Notes: a model not told the origin generated them from the sequence alone. A DNA stretch of 64,000 bases from VXNE01 sp965217825 (GCA_965217825.1 OZ244571.1:2914001-2978000), one strand, 5' to 3'. Counted from the stretch's first letter, positions 52,724-61,687 are shown. Made by a program: numbers and translations.

Positions 52724-53634
52724 GAATCGCGCCCGCGCGCCAGCTCTTCCGCGATTTGCAGGACGAGATCGAGGCGAGGTTGGAGCGCCTGGACGGCGAG
52801 GGAGGGTTCGCGGGACAGAGCACCGCCCTGCCCCGCGGCGGCCTTTCTCGATCCCGCGTACTGCAGGACGGTGCCAACATTGAAAAGGCTGCCATCCTGT
52901 TCACCCATGCAATCGGCGATGGCCTCCCTGCCGCCGCGACAGAACGCAACCCGCACTTCGCGGGGCAACCCTTTCAGGCGACGTCAATCTCGCTGATCGT
53001 GCATCCGCGCAACCCATATGTGCCGACCGCCCATATGAATCTGCGGTTCTTTCTCGTCGGCACGAACGATCCCCAGTGGTACTTCGGCGGCGGTTTTGAC
53101 CTGACGCCCTTCTATCCGTTCACCGAGGATGTCGTGCACTGGCATCGAACAGCCTACGAGGCGTGCCGTCCGCACGGGGATGTCTACGCCCGGCTGAAGG
53201 CGAAATGCGACGCCTATTTCTACCTGCCCCATCGCAAGGAAGCGCGCGGCGTCGGCGGCATCTTCTTCGACGACTGGACCGAGGGTGGATTCGACGCCAG
53301 CCTGGCCTTCGTCGGTAGCGTCGGGAAGCACTTCCTGCCGGCCTATTCCCCTATCTTCGAGCGACGCGCGAAGATCCCGTGGGGCCAACGCGAAGAAGAC
53401 TTCCTGCTATTTCGACGCGGGCGCTACGCGGAGTTCAACCTGGCCGTGGACCGCGGTACGCGCTACGGCCTTCAATCAGGTCGAAACGTCGAGTCGGTGC
53501 TGGCCTCATTGCCGCCGCGGGCGCGGTGGATCTACGATTACAATCCGCCGCCGAACTCGCCAGAGGCGGCTCTCACCGAACGGTTCCTTTCGCCGCGCAA
53601 CTGGCTGGACGCTGTGGATAAGTCTGGGGACTGA
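52711..53634 (+). CDS. hemF: oxygen-dependent coproporphyrinogen III oxidase
   Basis: Aerobic haem-synthesis enzyme converting coproporphyrinogen III to protoporphyrinogen IX. The 307-residue protein has HPRNPYVPTAHMNLRFF, FGGGFDLTPFYPF, the family signature KCDAYFYLPHRKEARGVGG then IFFDDW, and RRGRYAEFNLAVDRGT. The segment that is usually GGGGRSRV reads RGGLSRSRV, a variation. The ATG at 52711 gives the expected N-terminus but lies inside the terminal repeat of the palindromic element and lacks a clear ribosome-binding site; GTG at 52639 (preceded by TAAGG) would add 24 element-derived residues. Confidence 0.93.
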   Translation: MSGLGIAPARQLFRDLQDEIEARLERLDGEGGFAGQSTALPRGGLSRSRVLQDGANIEKAAILFTHAIGDGLPAAATERNPHFAGQPFQATSISLIVHPRNPYVPTAHMNLRFFLVGTNDPQWYFGGGFDLTPFYPFTEDVVHWHRTAYEACRPHGDVYARLKAKCDAYFYLPHRKEARGVGGIFFDDWTEGGFDASLAFVGSVGKHFLPAYSPIFERRAKIPWGQREEDFLLFRRGRYAEFNLAVDRGTRYGLQSGRNVESVLASLPPRARWIYDYNPPPNSPEAALTERFLSPRNWLDAVDKSGD

Positions 53635-53996
53635 TTATCTACGGATTGGGGATGAAGTGTGACAGAAGCATGAAAATACGTATTGTTCTCTTATAAAACA
53701 TATATATAGAACATTTATTTAAGATGATAGATTCAATTATGTGGCTTATTTCAGACCTCCGGGGCAAAAGGGGATTGTGAATAAAAAGCTCTTCGCAATC
53801 AGGTTTGCGGATGAGTGTTGCCGTTTGGCGCGGAATCTCATGCCCTATTTTGGTGCGCGAACGCCAACAAACCTCTACAAGCCTTGGCATCGTTAGCTGC
53901 CCCATTCAGGTGCGATCAGATATCTGATACAGGCTTTCGGCTTCCCTTGGCAAGCGGTAACCTACGGCCCGCGTTCCACGCGGCCAGAGGGGACAA
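53635..53996. other. 362 bp intergenic region with an AT-rich island
   Basis: No gene is seen. 53660-53750 is strikingly AT-rich for this genome (TTATAAAACATATATATAGA and TTTATTTAAGATGATAG), with TGTTCT and AGAACA half-sites flanking the TATA-rich core (53683-53712), and an AATACGTATT palindrome just before it. The later part holds the promoter of the enoyl-CoA hydratase/liv operon. A TTTTGGTGCGCG motif at 53851-53862 looks NtrC-like but no matching sigma-54 promoter was found. Confidence 0.5.
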
Positions 53997-54905
53997 ATGA
54001 CTGGTTTCGACAGCATCGAGTACGACGTGGCGGACGGTCGCGCGCGGATCACCCTCAACCGTCCGGAGAAACTCAACGCCCTGTCGGTCAAACTGCAGTC
54101 CGAACTGAATGAAGCCTTGTGGGAGGCGGACAACGACAGGGCTGTACACTGCGTGATTCTGCGTGGCGCGGGTCGCGCTTTTTCGGCCGGCTACGACCTG
54201 ACGGGCGCTGACGGCAATATCCCCGTATCCAGGGTGCAGTCCGGGGACAACGACTATCGGGGCAGAAGCAGCGTCGATGACGACGCCTGGCAAATGGAGC
54301 GTTCACAACGCTACCGCATGGCGCTCTTCGACATGCACAAGCCGTCCATAGCGCAAGTGCATGGCTACTGCCTCGCGGGCGGTACCGATCTGGCACTGTT
54401 GTGCGACATGATCATCTGCGCCGACGACGCGCTGTTTGGCTTCCCGCCCGCCCGGGACCTGGGGGCGCTGCCGAACAACATGTGGCTCTACAACGTCGGC
54501 CCACAGTGGGCCAAGCGCCTGATGCTCACCGGCGACAGCATCACCGGGTCGGAGGCGCAACAGATCGGTCTGGTATTGAAGTCTGTTCCAAAGGAACACC
54601 TGGAGTACGAAGTCGAGCAACTCGCCGACCGCCTGTGCAAGATAGATCCGGACCTGCTGTCGGCCAACAAGCGAATCATCAACATGGGACTCGAGTTGAT
54701 GGGTGCCCGTACCCTGCAGCGCATGGCGGTCGAGAACGACGTTCGCGGCCACAACACGGCTGCCGCTTTCGGCTTCCGAGAATCCGTACGCGAGATCGGT
54801 CTGCGGGAGACGCTGCGCAATCGCGACGCCAAGTTCGGCGATGGCCGGGCGCGTGTCAATGGCCCGGAGTTTCGCGATGAAACGGGCCGGCTGCGTGAAA
54901 ATTGA
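53997..54905 (+). CDS. enoyl-CoA hydratase/isomerase family protein
   Basis: A 302-residue crotonase-fold enzyme. The oxyanion-hole segments are AFSAGYDLTG (about residue 62) and VHGYCLAGGTDLALLCDMI (about residue 121). The usual catalytic glutamate pair of true hydratases is not obvious: GGTDLALLCD has Asp where hydratases often have Glu, and the ARDLGALPNN segment lacks the second. It may therefore be an isomerase, hydrolase or decarboxylase-type member. It starts at ATG 53997 after AGAGGGGAC and lies 62 bases before livH, suggesting a role in degrading the imported compound. Confidence 0.82.
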   Translation: MTGFDSIEYDVADGRARITLNRPEKLNALSVKLQSELNEALWEADNDRAVHCVILRGAGRAFSAGYDLTGADGNIPVSRVQSGDNDYRGRSSVDDDAWQMERSQRYRMALFDMHKPSIAQVHGYCLAGGTDLALLCDMIICADDALFGFPPARDLGALPNNMWLYNVGPQWAKRLMLTGDSITGSEAQQIGLVLKSVPKEHLEYEVEQLADRLCKIDPDLLSANKRIINMGLELMGARTLQRMAVENDVRGHNTAAAFGFRESVREIGLRETLRNRDAKFGDGRARVNGPEFRDETGRLREN

Positions 54906-54967
54906 CGGCGTTTCGCGACGCGCCGTTGAAACGATGGCCGCGAAAACCGCTCGGATAACGTAAGGCA

Positions 54968-55837
54968 ATGGAAGTATTTCAGCTATTGCTGAGCGGCCTT
55001 TCCCAAGGGTGTGTCTACGGACTCATCGCTCTTGGCTTCGTGATGATCTACAAAGCCACCGAGATGCTGAACTTCGCCCAGGGCGACATGATGATGCTTG
55101 GCGCTTTCGTGGCGTTCAGCTTCGTCAACTTGGCGGAACTGCCGTTCTTCGCGGGATTTTTCCTCACCCTTGTCGTCATGGTCGGCTTTGGCATGTTTAT
55201 CGAACGCACCGTGCTTCGGCCGATGATCGGCGAGCCGCCATTCGCCGTGCTGATGCTCACCATTGGTCTCGGCTTCATCCTGCGAGCTGTCGCGGGCGCG
55301 ATCTGGGGCAGCGGTACCCGCACCCTCGACGTCCCGTTTGCAGGCAAGGTGCTGGAGGTCGGTGGCGTGGTTCTGGGCTACGAAAACCTGGTCGTCATCG
55401 CGGGCACCGCCTTTCTATGCATCTCGCTGTGGGCGTTTTTCCGCTACTCGCGCATCGGGATCGCCATGCAGGCGGCGTCCCAAAACCAACTCGCGGCGTA
55501 CTATAGCGGCGTCCCCGTCAAGCGTGTCACTTCGCTGGTCTGGGGCATCTCGGCAGCGATCTCCGCCGCCGCCGGCGTACTCGTCGCCCCAGTGATGTTG
55601 ATCGATCCCATGATGGGGTTTCTTGGCATCAAGGCGTTCGCTGCGGCCATCGTGGGTGGGTTCGGCAGCTTGCCCGGGGCGATCGTCGGCGGCTTGCTCA
55701 TCGGCGTCGTGGAGCAGTTCGCCGGCCTGTATCTGCCAGCGGGGCTCGGCGAAGTCAGCGCCTTCGTGATCCTGCTGGCGATGCTCTTGGCGCGCCCGCA
55801 AGGGATCTTCGCTTCGCTACAACAGAAAAAGGTGTAG
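54968..55837 (+). CDS. livH: branched-chain amino-acid-type ABC transporter permease LivH
   Basis: Inner-membrane permease (289 residues, about eight helices) of the HAAT importer family. It shows GLSQGCVYGLIALGFVMIYKAT and LNFAQGDMMMLGAF at the N-terminus and FLGIKAFAAAIVGGFGSLPGAIVGGLLIGVVEQ at the C-terminal coupling loop, all typical of LivH. In this cluster (livH, livM, livG, livF) no substrate-binding protein gene is present, so the substrate cannot be read directly; neighbours suggest an acid that is then activated to its CoA thioester. Confidence 0.92.
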   Translation: MEVFQLLLSGLSQGCVYGLIALGFVMIYKATEMLNFAQGDMMMLGAFVAFSFVNLAELPFFAGFFLTLVVMVGFGMFIERTVLRPMIGEPPFAVLMLTIGLGFILRAVAGAIWGSGTRTLDVPFAGKVLEVGGVVLGYENLVVIAGTAFLCISLWAFFRYSRIGIAMQAASQNQLAAYYSGVPVKRVTSLVWGISAAISAAAGVLVAPVMLIDPMMGFLGIKAFAAAIVGGFGSLPGAIVGGLLIGVVEQFAGLYLPAGLGEVSAFVILLAMLLARPQGIFASLQQKKV

Positions 55838-55844
55838 CCCCGAC

Positions 55845-56921
55845 ATGCGATTCGTGCTCACCACCCGCTACGGCCAGGACGTCGATCTTTTCCGCCACAA
55901 CGGCCAGCGGTTCTGGTACGCGCTCCTCGCGGTCGCCGTGGTCGCGGCGCCATCGTTCCTGAACGCCTTCTACGTCGGCGAACTGGTGCTGGTCTTTATC
56001 TGGGCCATCGCCGGTATCGGTCTCATGCTGCTGGTGGGCTATACCGGGCTCGTCAGCCTCGGACACGCAGCCTTCCTTGCCATCGGCGCATACACCCACA
56101 CGGTCCTGCTCGGCTACGGCGTACCGTTTGCGGTGTCCGCGCCTCTCGCCGTGGTGTTCACCGCCCTGATCGGCGCCCTCGTAGGCATCCCGGCGCTACG
56201 CATGACCGGGGTTTACCTCGCGATCGCAACCCTCGCGTTCGAACGTATCGTGGCGTACGGGATCGAGCATTGGGAGCCGGTGACCGGCGGGCTGCGCGGG
56301 ATGTCCGTCCCCCAACCGGAGTTTTTCGGCCTCAGCCTGACCGATAGTTACGTGCTCTATTACGTCAGTCTCGGCGTCCTTGCGGCAGGCCTGTTTGCCG
56401 CGGCAAACCTGCTGCGCAGCCCCATGGGACGCGCCTTCATCGCCGTGCGGGACTCCGAGATATCCGCCGAGAGTATGGGCGTGCACCTGGCGCGCACCAA
56501 GACGACGGCATTTGCGGTCTCAGCGGCTTTCACGGGGCTCGCCGGCGTTTTGCTGGCCCACAGGATTGGCTACCTGGCGCCCGATGCATTCACCGTGCAG
56601 ACGTCCATACAACTGCTCCTGCTCGTAGTCGTGGGCGGGCTGGGGTCCCTTCACGGCGTCGTCTTCGGCGCGATTTTTGTCGGCTACCTGCCCCAGGTGA
56701 TCGCCCTGGCGCGGGACGTGCTGCCCTCGACCGTCGGCCAGATTCCGGGCCTGGAGCTTGGCGTCTTCGGCTTGATCCTGGCGCTGTTCCTCGTCTTCGA
56801 ACCGCTCGGCCTATATGGTCGCTGGCTGAAGATCCGGTCCTGGCTGAGCCTGTTCCCTCTGTATAGGAAGGCGACGCACAAGCGCCAGAAGACCTATCTC
56901 CGAACGGAGCGGGTTCAATGA
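55845..56921 (+). CDS. livM: branched-chain amino-acid-type ABC transporter permease LivM
   Basis: Second permease (358 residues). Family blocks seen are FIWAIAGIGLMLLVGYTGLVSLGHAAFLAIGAY split across helices, LRMTGVYLAIATLAFERIV, FIAVRDSEISAESMGVHLARTKTTAFAVSA and LLVVVGGLGSLHGVVFGAIFVGYLP. The extended C-terminal tail (RKATHKRQKTYLRTERVQ) is basic and longer than average. Starts 7 bases after livH; overlaps livG by 4 bases. Confidence 0.92.
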   Translation: MRFVLTTRYGQDVDLFRHNGQRFWYALLAVAVVAAPSFLNAFYVGELVLVFIWAIAGIGLMLLVGYTGLVSLGHAAFLAIGAYTHTVLLGYGVPFAVSAPLAVVFTALIGALVGIPALRMTGVYLAIATLAFERIVAYGIEHWEPVTGGLRGMSVPQPEFFGLSLTDSYVLYYVSLGVLAAGLFAAANLLRSPMGRAFIAVRDSEISAESMGVHLARTKTTAFAVSAAFTGLAGVLLAHRIGYLAPDAFTVQTSIQLLLLVVVGGLGSLHGVVFGAIFVGYLPQVIALARDVLPSTVGQIPGLELGVFGLILALFLVFEPLGLYGRWLKIRSWLSLFPLYRKATHKRQKTYLRTERVQ

Positions 56922-57706
56922 CCGAGTCCCAGACGCATCCGGGCCAGGCGACGCTGTTCGAGGCGCGCAACCTGTCGCTCAGTTTCGGCGGCGTAAGGGC
57001 GGTGCGGGACGTGTCGTTCGAGATTCGCCGGGGCGAGGTGTTCAGCATCATCGGCCCCAACGGGGCCGGCAAGACGACCATATTCAACCTGATCAACCGC
57101 ATCTACGACGCGGACGCGGGCACCATGGCATTCGACGGCGAGGAATTGAGCCGGGTACCGGGACACCGCGTCGCCGAACTCGGTATCACGCGTACGTTCC
57201 AGAATACCGAATTGTTTGATCGCGCAACCGTGCTCGACAATCTGCTCATAGGCCGTCACGTGCATCGCCGTACGAACCTCCTGGCAGAGTTCCTTTTCCT
57301 GCCGTCCGTGCGGCGCCAGGAGATCGCATTCCGATCCTACGCGGAACAGATGATCGACTTGCTCGATTTGCAGGGCAGCCGAGATCAGATGGTTGGCGCC
57401 CTTCCCTACGGGACGCGAAAAATCGTGGAGATCGCTCGGGCGCTGTGTGCCGAGCCGCAGTTGCTGCTGCTGGACGAGCCGTCGTCCGGGCTCAACCCCG
57501 AGGAGACGGAGGACCTGTCGTTCTGGATCGAGGATATTTCGGCGGACCTCGGCGTCACCATCGCGATGGTGGAGCACGACATGAACCTGGTGACAGCGGT
57601 TTCAAATCGGGTGATGGCAATGGCGGACGGGGCTGCCATCACCACGGGCACGCCAGCGGAGGTGCAGAGTCACCCCGAGGTTCTGCGGGCGTACCTGGGA
57701 GACTGA
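56918..57706 (+). CDS. livG: branched-chain amino-acid-type ABC transporter ATPase LivG
   Basis: ATP-binding subunit (262 residues) with Walker A GPNGAGKTTIFNLI, the LivG motif LGITRTFQNTELFD, signature-region LPYGTRKIVEIARAL (the usual LSxGxQ is PYGTRK, as in many LivG proteins), Walker B LLLLDEPSSGLNPEE and the switch His in MVEHDMNLV. Its start overlaps livM (ATGA), and livF follows 1 base after its stop. Confidence 0.93.
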   Translation: MTESQTHPGQATLFEARNLSLSFGGVRAVRDVSFEIRRGEVFSIIGPNGAGKTTIFNLINRIYDADAGTMAFDGEELSRVPGHRVAELGITRTFQNTELFDRATVLDNLLIGRHVHRRTNLLAEFLFLPSVRRQEIAFRSYAEQMIDLLDLQGSRDQMVGALPYGTRKIVEIARALCAEPQLLLLDEPSSGLNPEETEDLSFWIEDISADLGVTIAMVEHDMNLVTAVSNRVMAMADGAAITTGTPAEVQSHPEVLRAYLGD

Positions 57707-57707
57707 T

Positions 57708-58472
57708 GTGGCACTGCTTACGGTCAGGAACGTCGAGACCTACTATGGCCCCATCATGGCGATTCGGGGCATCTCCCTCGAAGTCGACGAAGGCGGGATC
57801 GTGGCCGTCCTGGGAGCAAACGGTGCCGGCAAGACCACGGTGTTGAAGACCGTCTCCGGCGCCATGGACCCGCGCAAGGGCACGGTCGACTTCGACGGCA
57901 AGGACATCACCGGTTTCGACCCCGACCGCGTCGCGCGGCTTGGGATCGGTCATGTGCCCGAGGGACGGGAGGTATTTCCATTCCTCACGGTGGAAGAGAA
58001 CCTGGTGGTGGGCGCGTTCTCCCGCAAGCGTGCCGACTTTTCCGACGACCTGGAAATGGTATACGGGTATTTCCCGGGGCTTGCGGATCGTCGCAAGCAA
58101 CCGGCGGGATATCTCTCCGGAGGCGAGCAGCAGATGCTCGTGATCGGTCGCGCACTGATGCTGCGTCCGAAGCTGATGCTGCTCGACGAACCTTCGCTTG
58201 GGCTGGCGCCCACCTTGGCGCGAGAGATCGCTACCATAGTCGGGCGGCTGCGCAGCGAGCGGCGGATGGCCATACTGCTGGTGGAGCAGAACGCCCGCAT
58301 GGCCTTGGATGTCGCCGACTATGGCTACGTCATGGAGATTGGCCGCATCGTCATGGAAGATACGTGCGAACGCCTGAAGCACGCGACCGACATCCAGGAG
58401 TTCTATCTCGGCATGAAGGATCGGGGCGTGCGCGGACGGCGACGTTGGAAGCAGCGCAAGACATGGCGATGA
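57708..58472 (+). CDS. livF: branched-chain amino-acid-type ABC transporter ATPase LivF
   Basis: Second ATPase (254 residues) with Walker A GANGAGKTTVLKTVSG, the LivF motif LGIGHVPEGREVFPFLTVEENL, signature LSGGEQQMLVIGRAL, Walker B LMLLDEPSLGLAP and LLVEQNARMALDVADYGYVME. The start is GTG at 57708. The C-terminus is extended by a basic tail (RGRRRWKQRKTWR) that overlaps the next gene. Confidence 0.93.
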   Translation: MALLTVRNVETYYGPIMAIRGISLEVDEGGIVAVLGANGAGKTTVLKTVSGAMDPRKGTVDFDGKDITGFDPDRVARLGIGHVPEGREVFPFLTVEENLVVGAFSRKRADFSDDLEMVYGYFPGLADRRKQPAGYLSGGEQQMLVIGRALMLRPKLMLLDEPSLGLAPTLAREIATIVGRLRSERRMAILLVEQNARMALDVADYGYVMEIGRIVMEDTCERLKHATDIQEFYLGMKDRGVRGRRRWKQRKTWR

Positions 58473-60301
58473 ACGCGAACCATACCGCTATCGAAGACTG
58501 CGTCACCATGCCGGCGTTGTTCCGCAAGCGCGTGGCCGAACTCGGCGCGCGCAAGGTGGCTCTGCGCGAAAAGGACCTGGGTATCTGGAACGAGTATACG
58601 TGGGCGAACTATGGCGAGCAGGCGCGCCTGGCGGGAATGGGGTTGCTCGCGCTCGGTCTCACGCGCGGCGACATCTGTTCCATCGCCGCCGAGGCGGTCA
58701 AGGAATGGCTATTCGCCGACCTCGGCATCATTTGCGTCGGCGGCGTCACCAGCGGCGTATATCCCACGGATTCGTCGACACAGGTGGAATATCTCATCAA
58801 CGACAGCGGCACCCGCTTCTACTTCGCCGAAGACGAGGAACAGCTCGACAAGGTGCTGGCTGTCCGGGAACGTACCCCGACGCTCGAAAAGATCATCATC
58901 TTCGACATGGAGGGTCTGCGCAGTCTCGACGACCCGATCTGCATGTCGTTCGAGGCACTCAAGGAAATCGGCCGAGCTTACGACGCGGCGCACCCGGATG
59001 CCTGGGATCGGGAAATCGATCGCGCCGAGCCCGACGATCTGATGATCCTGACCTATACCTCGGGCACCACGGGGCCGCCCAAGGGCGCGATGATCTCCCA
59101 GGCCAACGTGATGTTCATGATGGCGACGCTGACGAGCAGCTACACCGTCTTCGATACCGACGAGCAGCTCGGCTTCCTGCCGCTGGCGCACGTCGCGGGG
59201 CGCATGTTCTACACCTTCCTGGGTATTACGGTGGCCTCCGTGGTGAACCTGCCGGAAAGCCCCGAAACCATGATCCGCGACTTGCAGGAGGTGTCGCCGA
59301 CGGTTCACTTCGCTGTGCCGAGGGTGTGGGAGAAGCAGTTCTCGGCGGTGCGGATCATGCTGAAGGAAGCGACCGCCCTGGGTCGGCTCGCCTACAACAT
59401 GGCAATGGCCGTCGGCGTGCGCCGCGCGCGCTATCTCAAGGCGAACCGGCCCGTGCCGTTGCCATTGGGACTGGCCTTCTTCTGCCTTGATCGACTGGTG
59501 CTGAAAAATGTGCGCCGGATGTTGGGTATCGACGCCTGCCGCTGGCTTTCCACCGCCGCCGCCCCCATCGCGCCCGATCTCATCGATTGGTACTGGGCGC
59601 TCGGCAAGCCCATGTACGAGGCTTACGGGCAAACCGAGTGTACCGGCATCGCGACGGCCAATTTCCCCGGCGACTTCCGCATCGGCAGCGTCGGCAAGGC
59701 GACGCCCGGCGTCGAGATCGCGCTATCGGCAGAAAACGAGATCCTGATCCGCAGTCCCGGCGTCATCCAGGGTTATTGGAACAAGCCCGAACAGACGGCG
59801 GATACGTTCGTCCAGGGCTGGTTGCACACGGGCGATGTGGGTCGGATCGACGATGACGGCTTCATCTACCTCCTCGACCGCATGAAGGACATCATCATCA
59901 CCGCCGGAGGCAAGAACATCACCCCGAGCGAGATCGAGAACCAGCTCAAGTTCTCGCCCTACATCACCGACGCGGTGGTCGTGGGCGACCGGCGGCCGTA
60001 CCTCACCTGCCTCGTCATGATCGACCATGAGAACGTCACTCAGTTCGCCCAGGACAACGACGTGCCCTTCACGACGTACACCAGTCTTTGCCACACGCGC
60101 GAAGTGGAAGACTTGATTAACGCCGAGATCGAGGCGGTCAACGCGAAATTTGCCCGCGTCGAGACCATCAAGCAGTTCCGCCTCATCGACCAGTTGCTCG
60201 ATGCGGAGGACGACGAGTTGACCCCAACCCAGAAACTGAAACGCAAGGTGGTCAATGAGAAGTACAGCGACTTGATCGACAGCATGTATCGGAGCGGTTG
60301 A
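58469..60301 (+). CDS. AMP-dependent acyl-CoA synthetase (long-chain type)
   Basis: A 610-residue ANL-superfamily ligase activating a carboxylic acid to its CoA thioester. The phosphate loop is TYTSGTTGPPKGAMIS (about residue 194), followed by LPLAHVAGRMFYTFLG, the adenine motif YEAYGQTECTGIAT, the hinge WLHTGDVGRIDDDGFIYLLDRMKD and GGKNITPSEIENQLK. It most resembles the long-chain fatty acid ligases that travel with liv-type transporters. ATG at 58469 overlaps the livF stop (ATGA); ATG at 58463 is equally possible. Probably activates what LivHMGF imports. Confidence 0.9.
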   Translation: MNANHTAIEDCVTMPALFRKRVAELGARKVALREKDLGIWNEYTWANYGEQARLAGMGLLALGLTRGDICSIAAEAVKEWLFADLGIICVGGVTSGVYPTDSSTQVEYLINDSGTRFYFAEDEEQLDKVLAVRERTPTLEKIIIFDMEGLRSLDDPICMSFEALKEIGRAYDAAHPDAWDREIDRAEPDDLMILTYTSGTTGPPKGAMISQANVMFMMATLTSSYTVFDTDEQLGFLPLAHVAGRMFYTFLGITVASVVNLPESPETMIRDLQEVSPTVHFAVPRVWEKQFSAVRIMLKEATALGRLAYNMAMAVGVRRARYLKANRPVPLPLGLAFFCLDRLVLKNVRRMLGIDACRWLSTAAAPIAPDLIDWYWALGKPMYEAYGQTECTGIATANFPGDFRIGSVGKATPGVEIALSAENEILIRSPGVIQGYWNKPEQTADTFVQGWLHTGDVGRIDDDGFIYLLDRMKDIIITAGGKNITPSEIENQLKFSPYITDAVVVGDRRPYLTCLVMIDHENVTQFAQDNDVPFTTYTSLCHTREVEDLINAEIEAVNAKFARVETIKQFRLIDQLLDAEDDELTPTQKLKRKVVNEKYSDLIDSMYRSG

Positions 60302-60322
60302 AGCCTCGGGCCTCGCACCAGA

Positions 60323-60664
60323 TCAGGGATCGCCGTTCGATTCCTTTTGAGGCGCTTGTGCGAGGACCAGCTTGTCCACGATGTCGACTACGCCCCGAAC
60401 GCCGCGCACCAGCTCCAGTGCGCGCTGGCGCAACTCGGGTCGCTTGATCTTGCCGCGAAGTCTTACCACCCCCTTGTCCACATCGACCTTGATGCGAAAG
60501 CCGCTGAGCTCCTTGTCGCCCACCAGGCCGGCCTTCACCCGTACCTTGATGCTCACGTCGTCGATCACCTCCCCGACCGTTCGGCCAGCGGACTCGTCGA
60601 CGTAGCTCTTGCAGCCGGCAGTCAGAAATATCGCCAGGATCGAGAAACAAAGGGCTCGGAACAT
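60323..60664 (-). CDS. BON-domain lipoprotein
   Basis: A 113-residue exported protein. The N-terminus is a lipoprotein signal with lipobox LTAG|C at residues 15-18. A single BON domain follows: VGEVIDDVSIKVRVKAGLVGD, KVDVDKGVVRLRGKIKRPELRQRALE and VRGVRGVVDIVDKL. Related proteins (OsmY, DolP) act in envelope stress and membrane association; most have two BON domains, so this is a minimal form. Convergent with the acyl-CoA synthetase and divergent from the lactonase gene. Confidence 0.88.
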   Translation of the reverse strand: MFRALCFSILAIFLTAGCKSYVDESAGRTVGEVIDDVSIKVRVKAGLVGDKELSGFRIKVDVDKGVVRLRGKIKRPELRQRALELVRGVRGVVDIVDKLVLAQAPQKESNGDP

Positions 60665-60733
60665 GCTGGTTTCTGTGGCGCGTGAATCACGCCGACCTTA
60701 ACATTCGCTTGGTTCAAGCGACAAGGAAACCGC

Positions 60734-61687
60734 ATGCTTTCCGCACCCACGGTCGTCGCCTCGGGGCTACGTTTTCCCGAGGGCCCCATCGCCATGCCGG
60801 ACGGCTCAGTCATCTTGGTCGAAATTGCCCGCGGAACCGTCTCACGCGTGTCGCCGTCCGGGGAGATTTCTGTTGTCGCGGAAACCGGAGGCGGTCCCAA
60901 CGGTGCCGCCATTGGTCCGGACGGCAAGTGCTACGTATGCAACAACGGCGGCTTCAACTGGGTAGAACGCCCGGGACGCCTGCGTGCGCAGGGTCAGGCG
61001 ACAGACTACAGCGGTGGCCGCATCGAACGCGTCGATCTCGATACCGGAGAGGTTGAGGTTCTCTACACGCACGCCGATGGTGTCCCGCTCCGCGGGCCGA
61101 ACGACATCGTTTTCGACGCGTCAGGCGGCTTCTGGTTCTCCGACCTCGGGAAGACGCGCCCGCGGGAACGCGACCGTACCGGCGTTTTCTATGCGCAGAC
61201 GGACGGCAGCCATATCGAAGAGATGATCTTTCCGCTGGAAGGCCCGAACGGCATCGGCCTGTCACCGGACGAAGACACGCTGTACGTGGCCGAAACACCC
61301 ACCGCCCGTCTATGGGCATACGCGCTCAGCGGGCCGGGTGAACTGTCGGGCGAACGCGGCGACAAGCCCGACGGCGGCCGGCTCGTTCCGGGCCGGCCCG
61401 GCTACTTCCTGTTCGATTCACTCGCTGTCGATGCCGTCGGCAACATCTGCGTCGCGACACTGAGGGAGGGCGGTATCACGGTTCTGTCGCCCCGGGGCGA
61501 CGAACCGGGTTTCGTGCCCATGCCCGATCCCTTGACCACGAACATCTGTTTCGGCGGGCCCGACCTTGCGACCGCGTACATCACCCTTTCCTCCACGGGC
61601 CAACTCGTTTCCATGCCGTGGGGGCAACCCGGCCTCCCCCTCAATTACCTGAACAAGGTGACCAGCGAAATGTCGGGACGCACATGA
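60734..61687 (+). CDS. SMP-30/gluconolactonase-family lactonase
   Basis: A 317-residue six-bladed beta-propeller hydrolase. Family blocks are GLRFPEGPIAMPDGSVILVE, GGGPNGAAIGPDGKCYVCNNGG, PLRGPNDIVFDASGGFWFSD and EGPNGIGLSPDEDTLYVAET, including the Glu, Asn and Asp metal ligands of the family. No signal peptide is apparent, so it is probably cytoplasmic. It overlaps tctC by four bases, so the lactonase likely acts on the compound taken up by the Tct transporter, such as a sugar lactone or acid. Confidence 0.9.
   Translation: MLSAPTVVASGLRFPEGPIAMPDGSVILVEIARGTVSRVSPSGEISVVAETGGGPNGAAIGPDGKCYVCNNGGFNWVERPGRLRAQGQATDYSGGRIERVDLDTGEVEVLYTHADGVPLRGPNDIVFDASGGFWFSDLGKTRPRERDRTGVFYAQTDGSHIEEMIFPLEGPNGIGLSPDEDTLYVAETPTARLWAYALSGPGELSGERGDKPDGGRLVPGRPGYFLFDSLAVDAVGNICVATLREGGITVLSPRGDEPGFVPMPDPLTTNICFGGPDLATAYITLSSTGQLVSMPWGQPGLPLNYLNKVTSEMSGRT

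Noticed and set aside
53851..53900. NtrC-like TTTTGGTGCGCG site with a sigma-54 promoter
   Set aside because: The GG and GC elements near 53829-53845 are 3 bases too far apart for a sigma-54 promoter, and the NtrC palindrome is incomplete.
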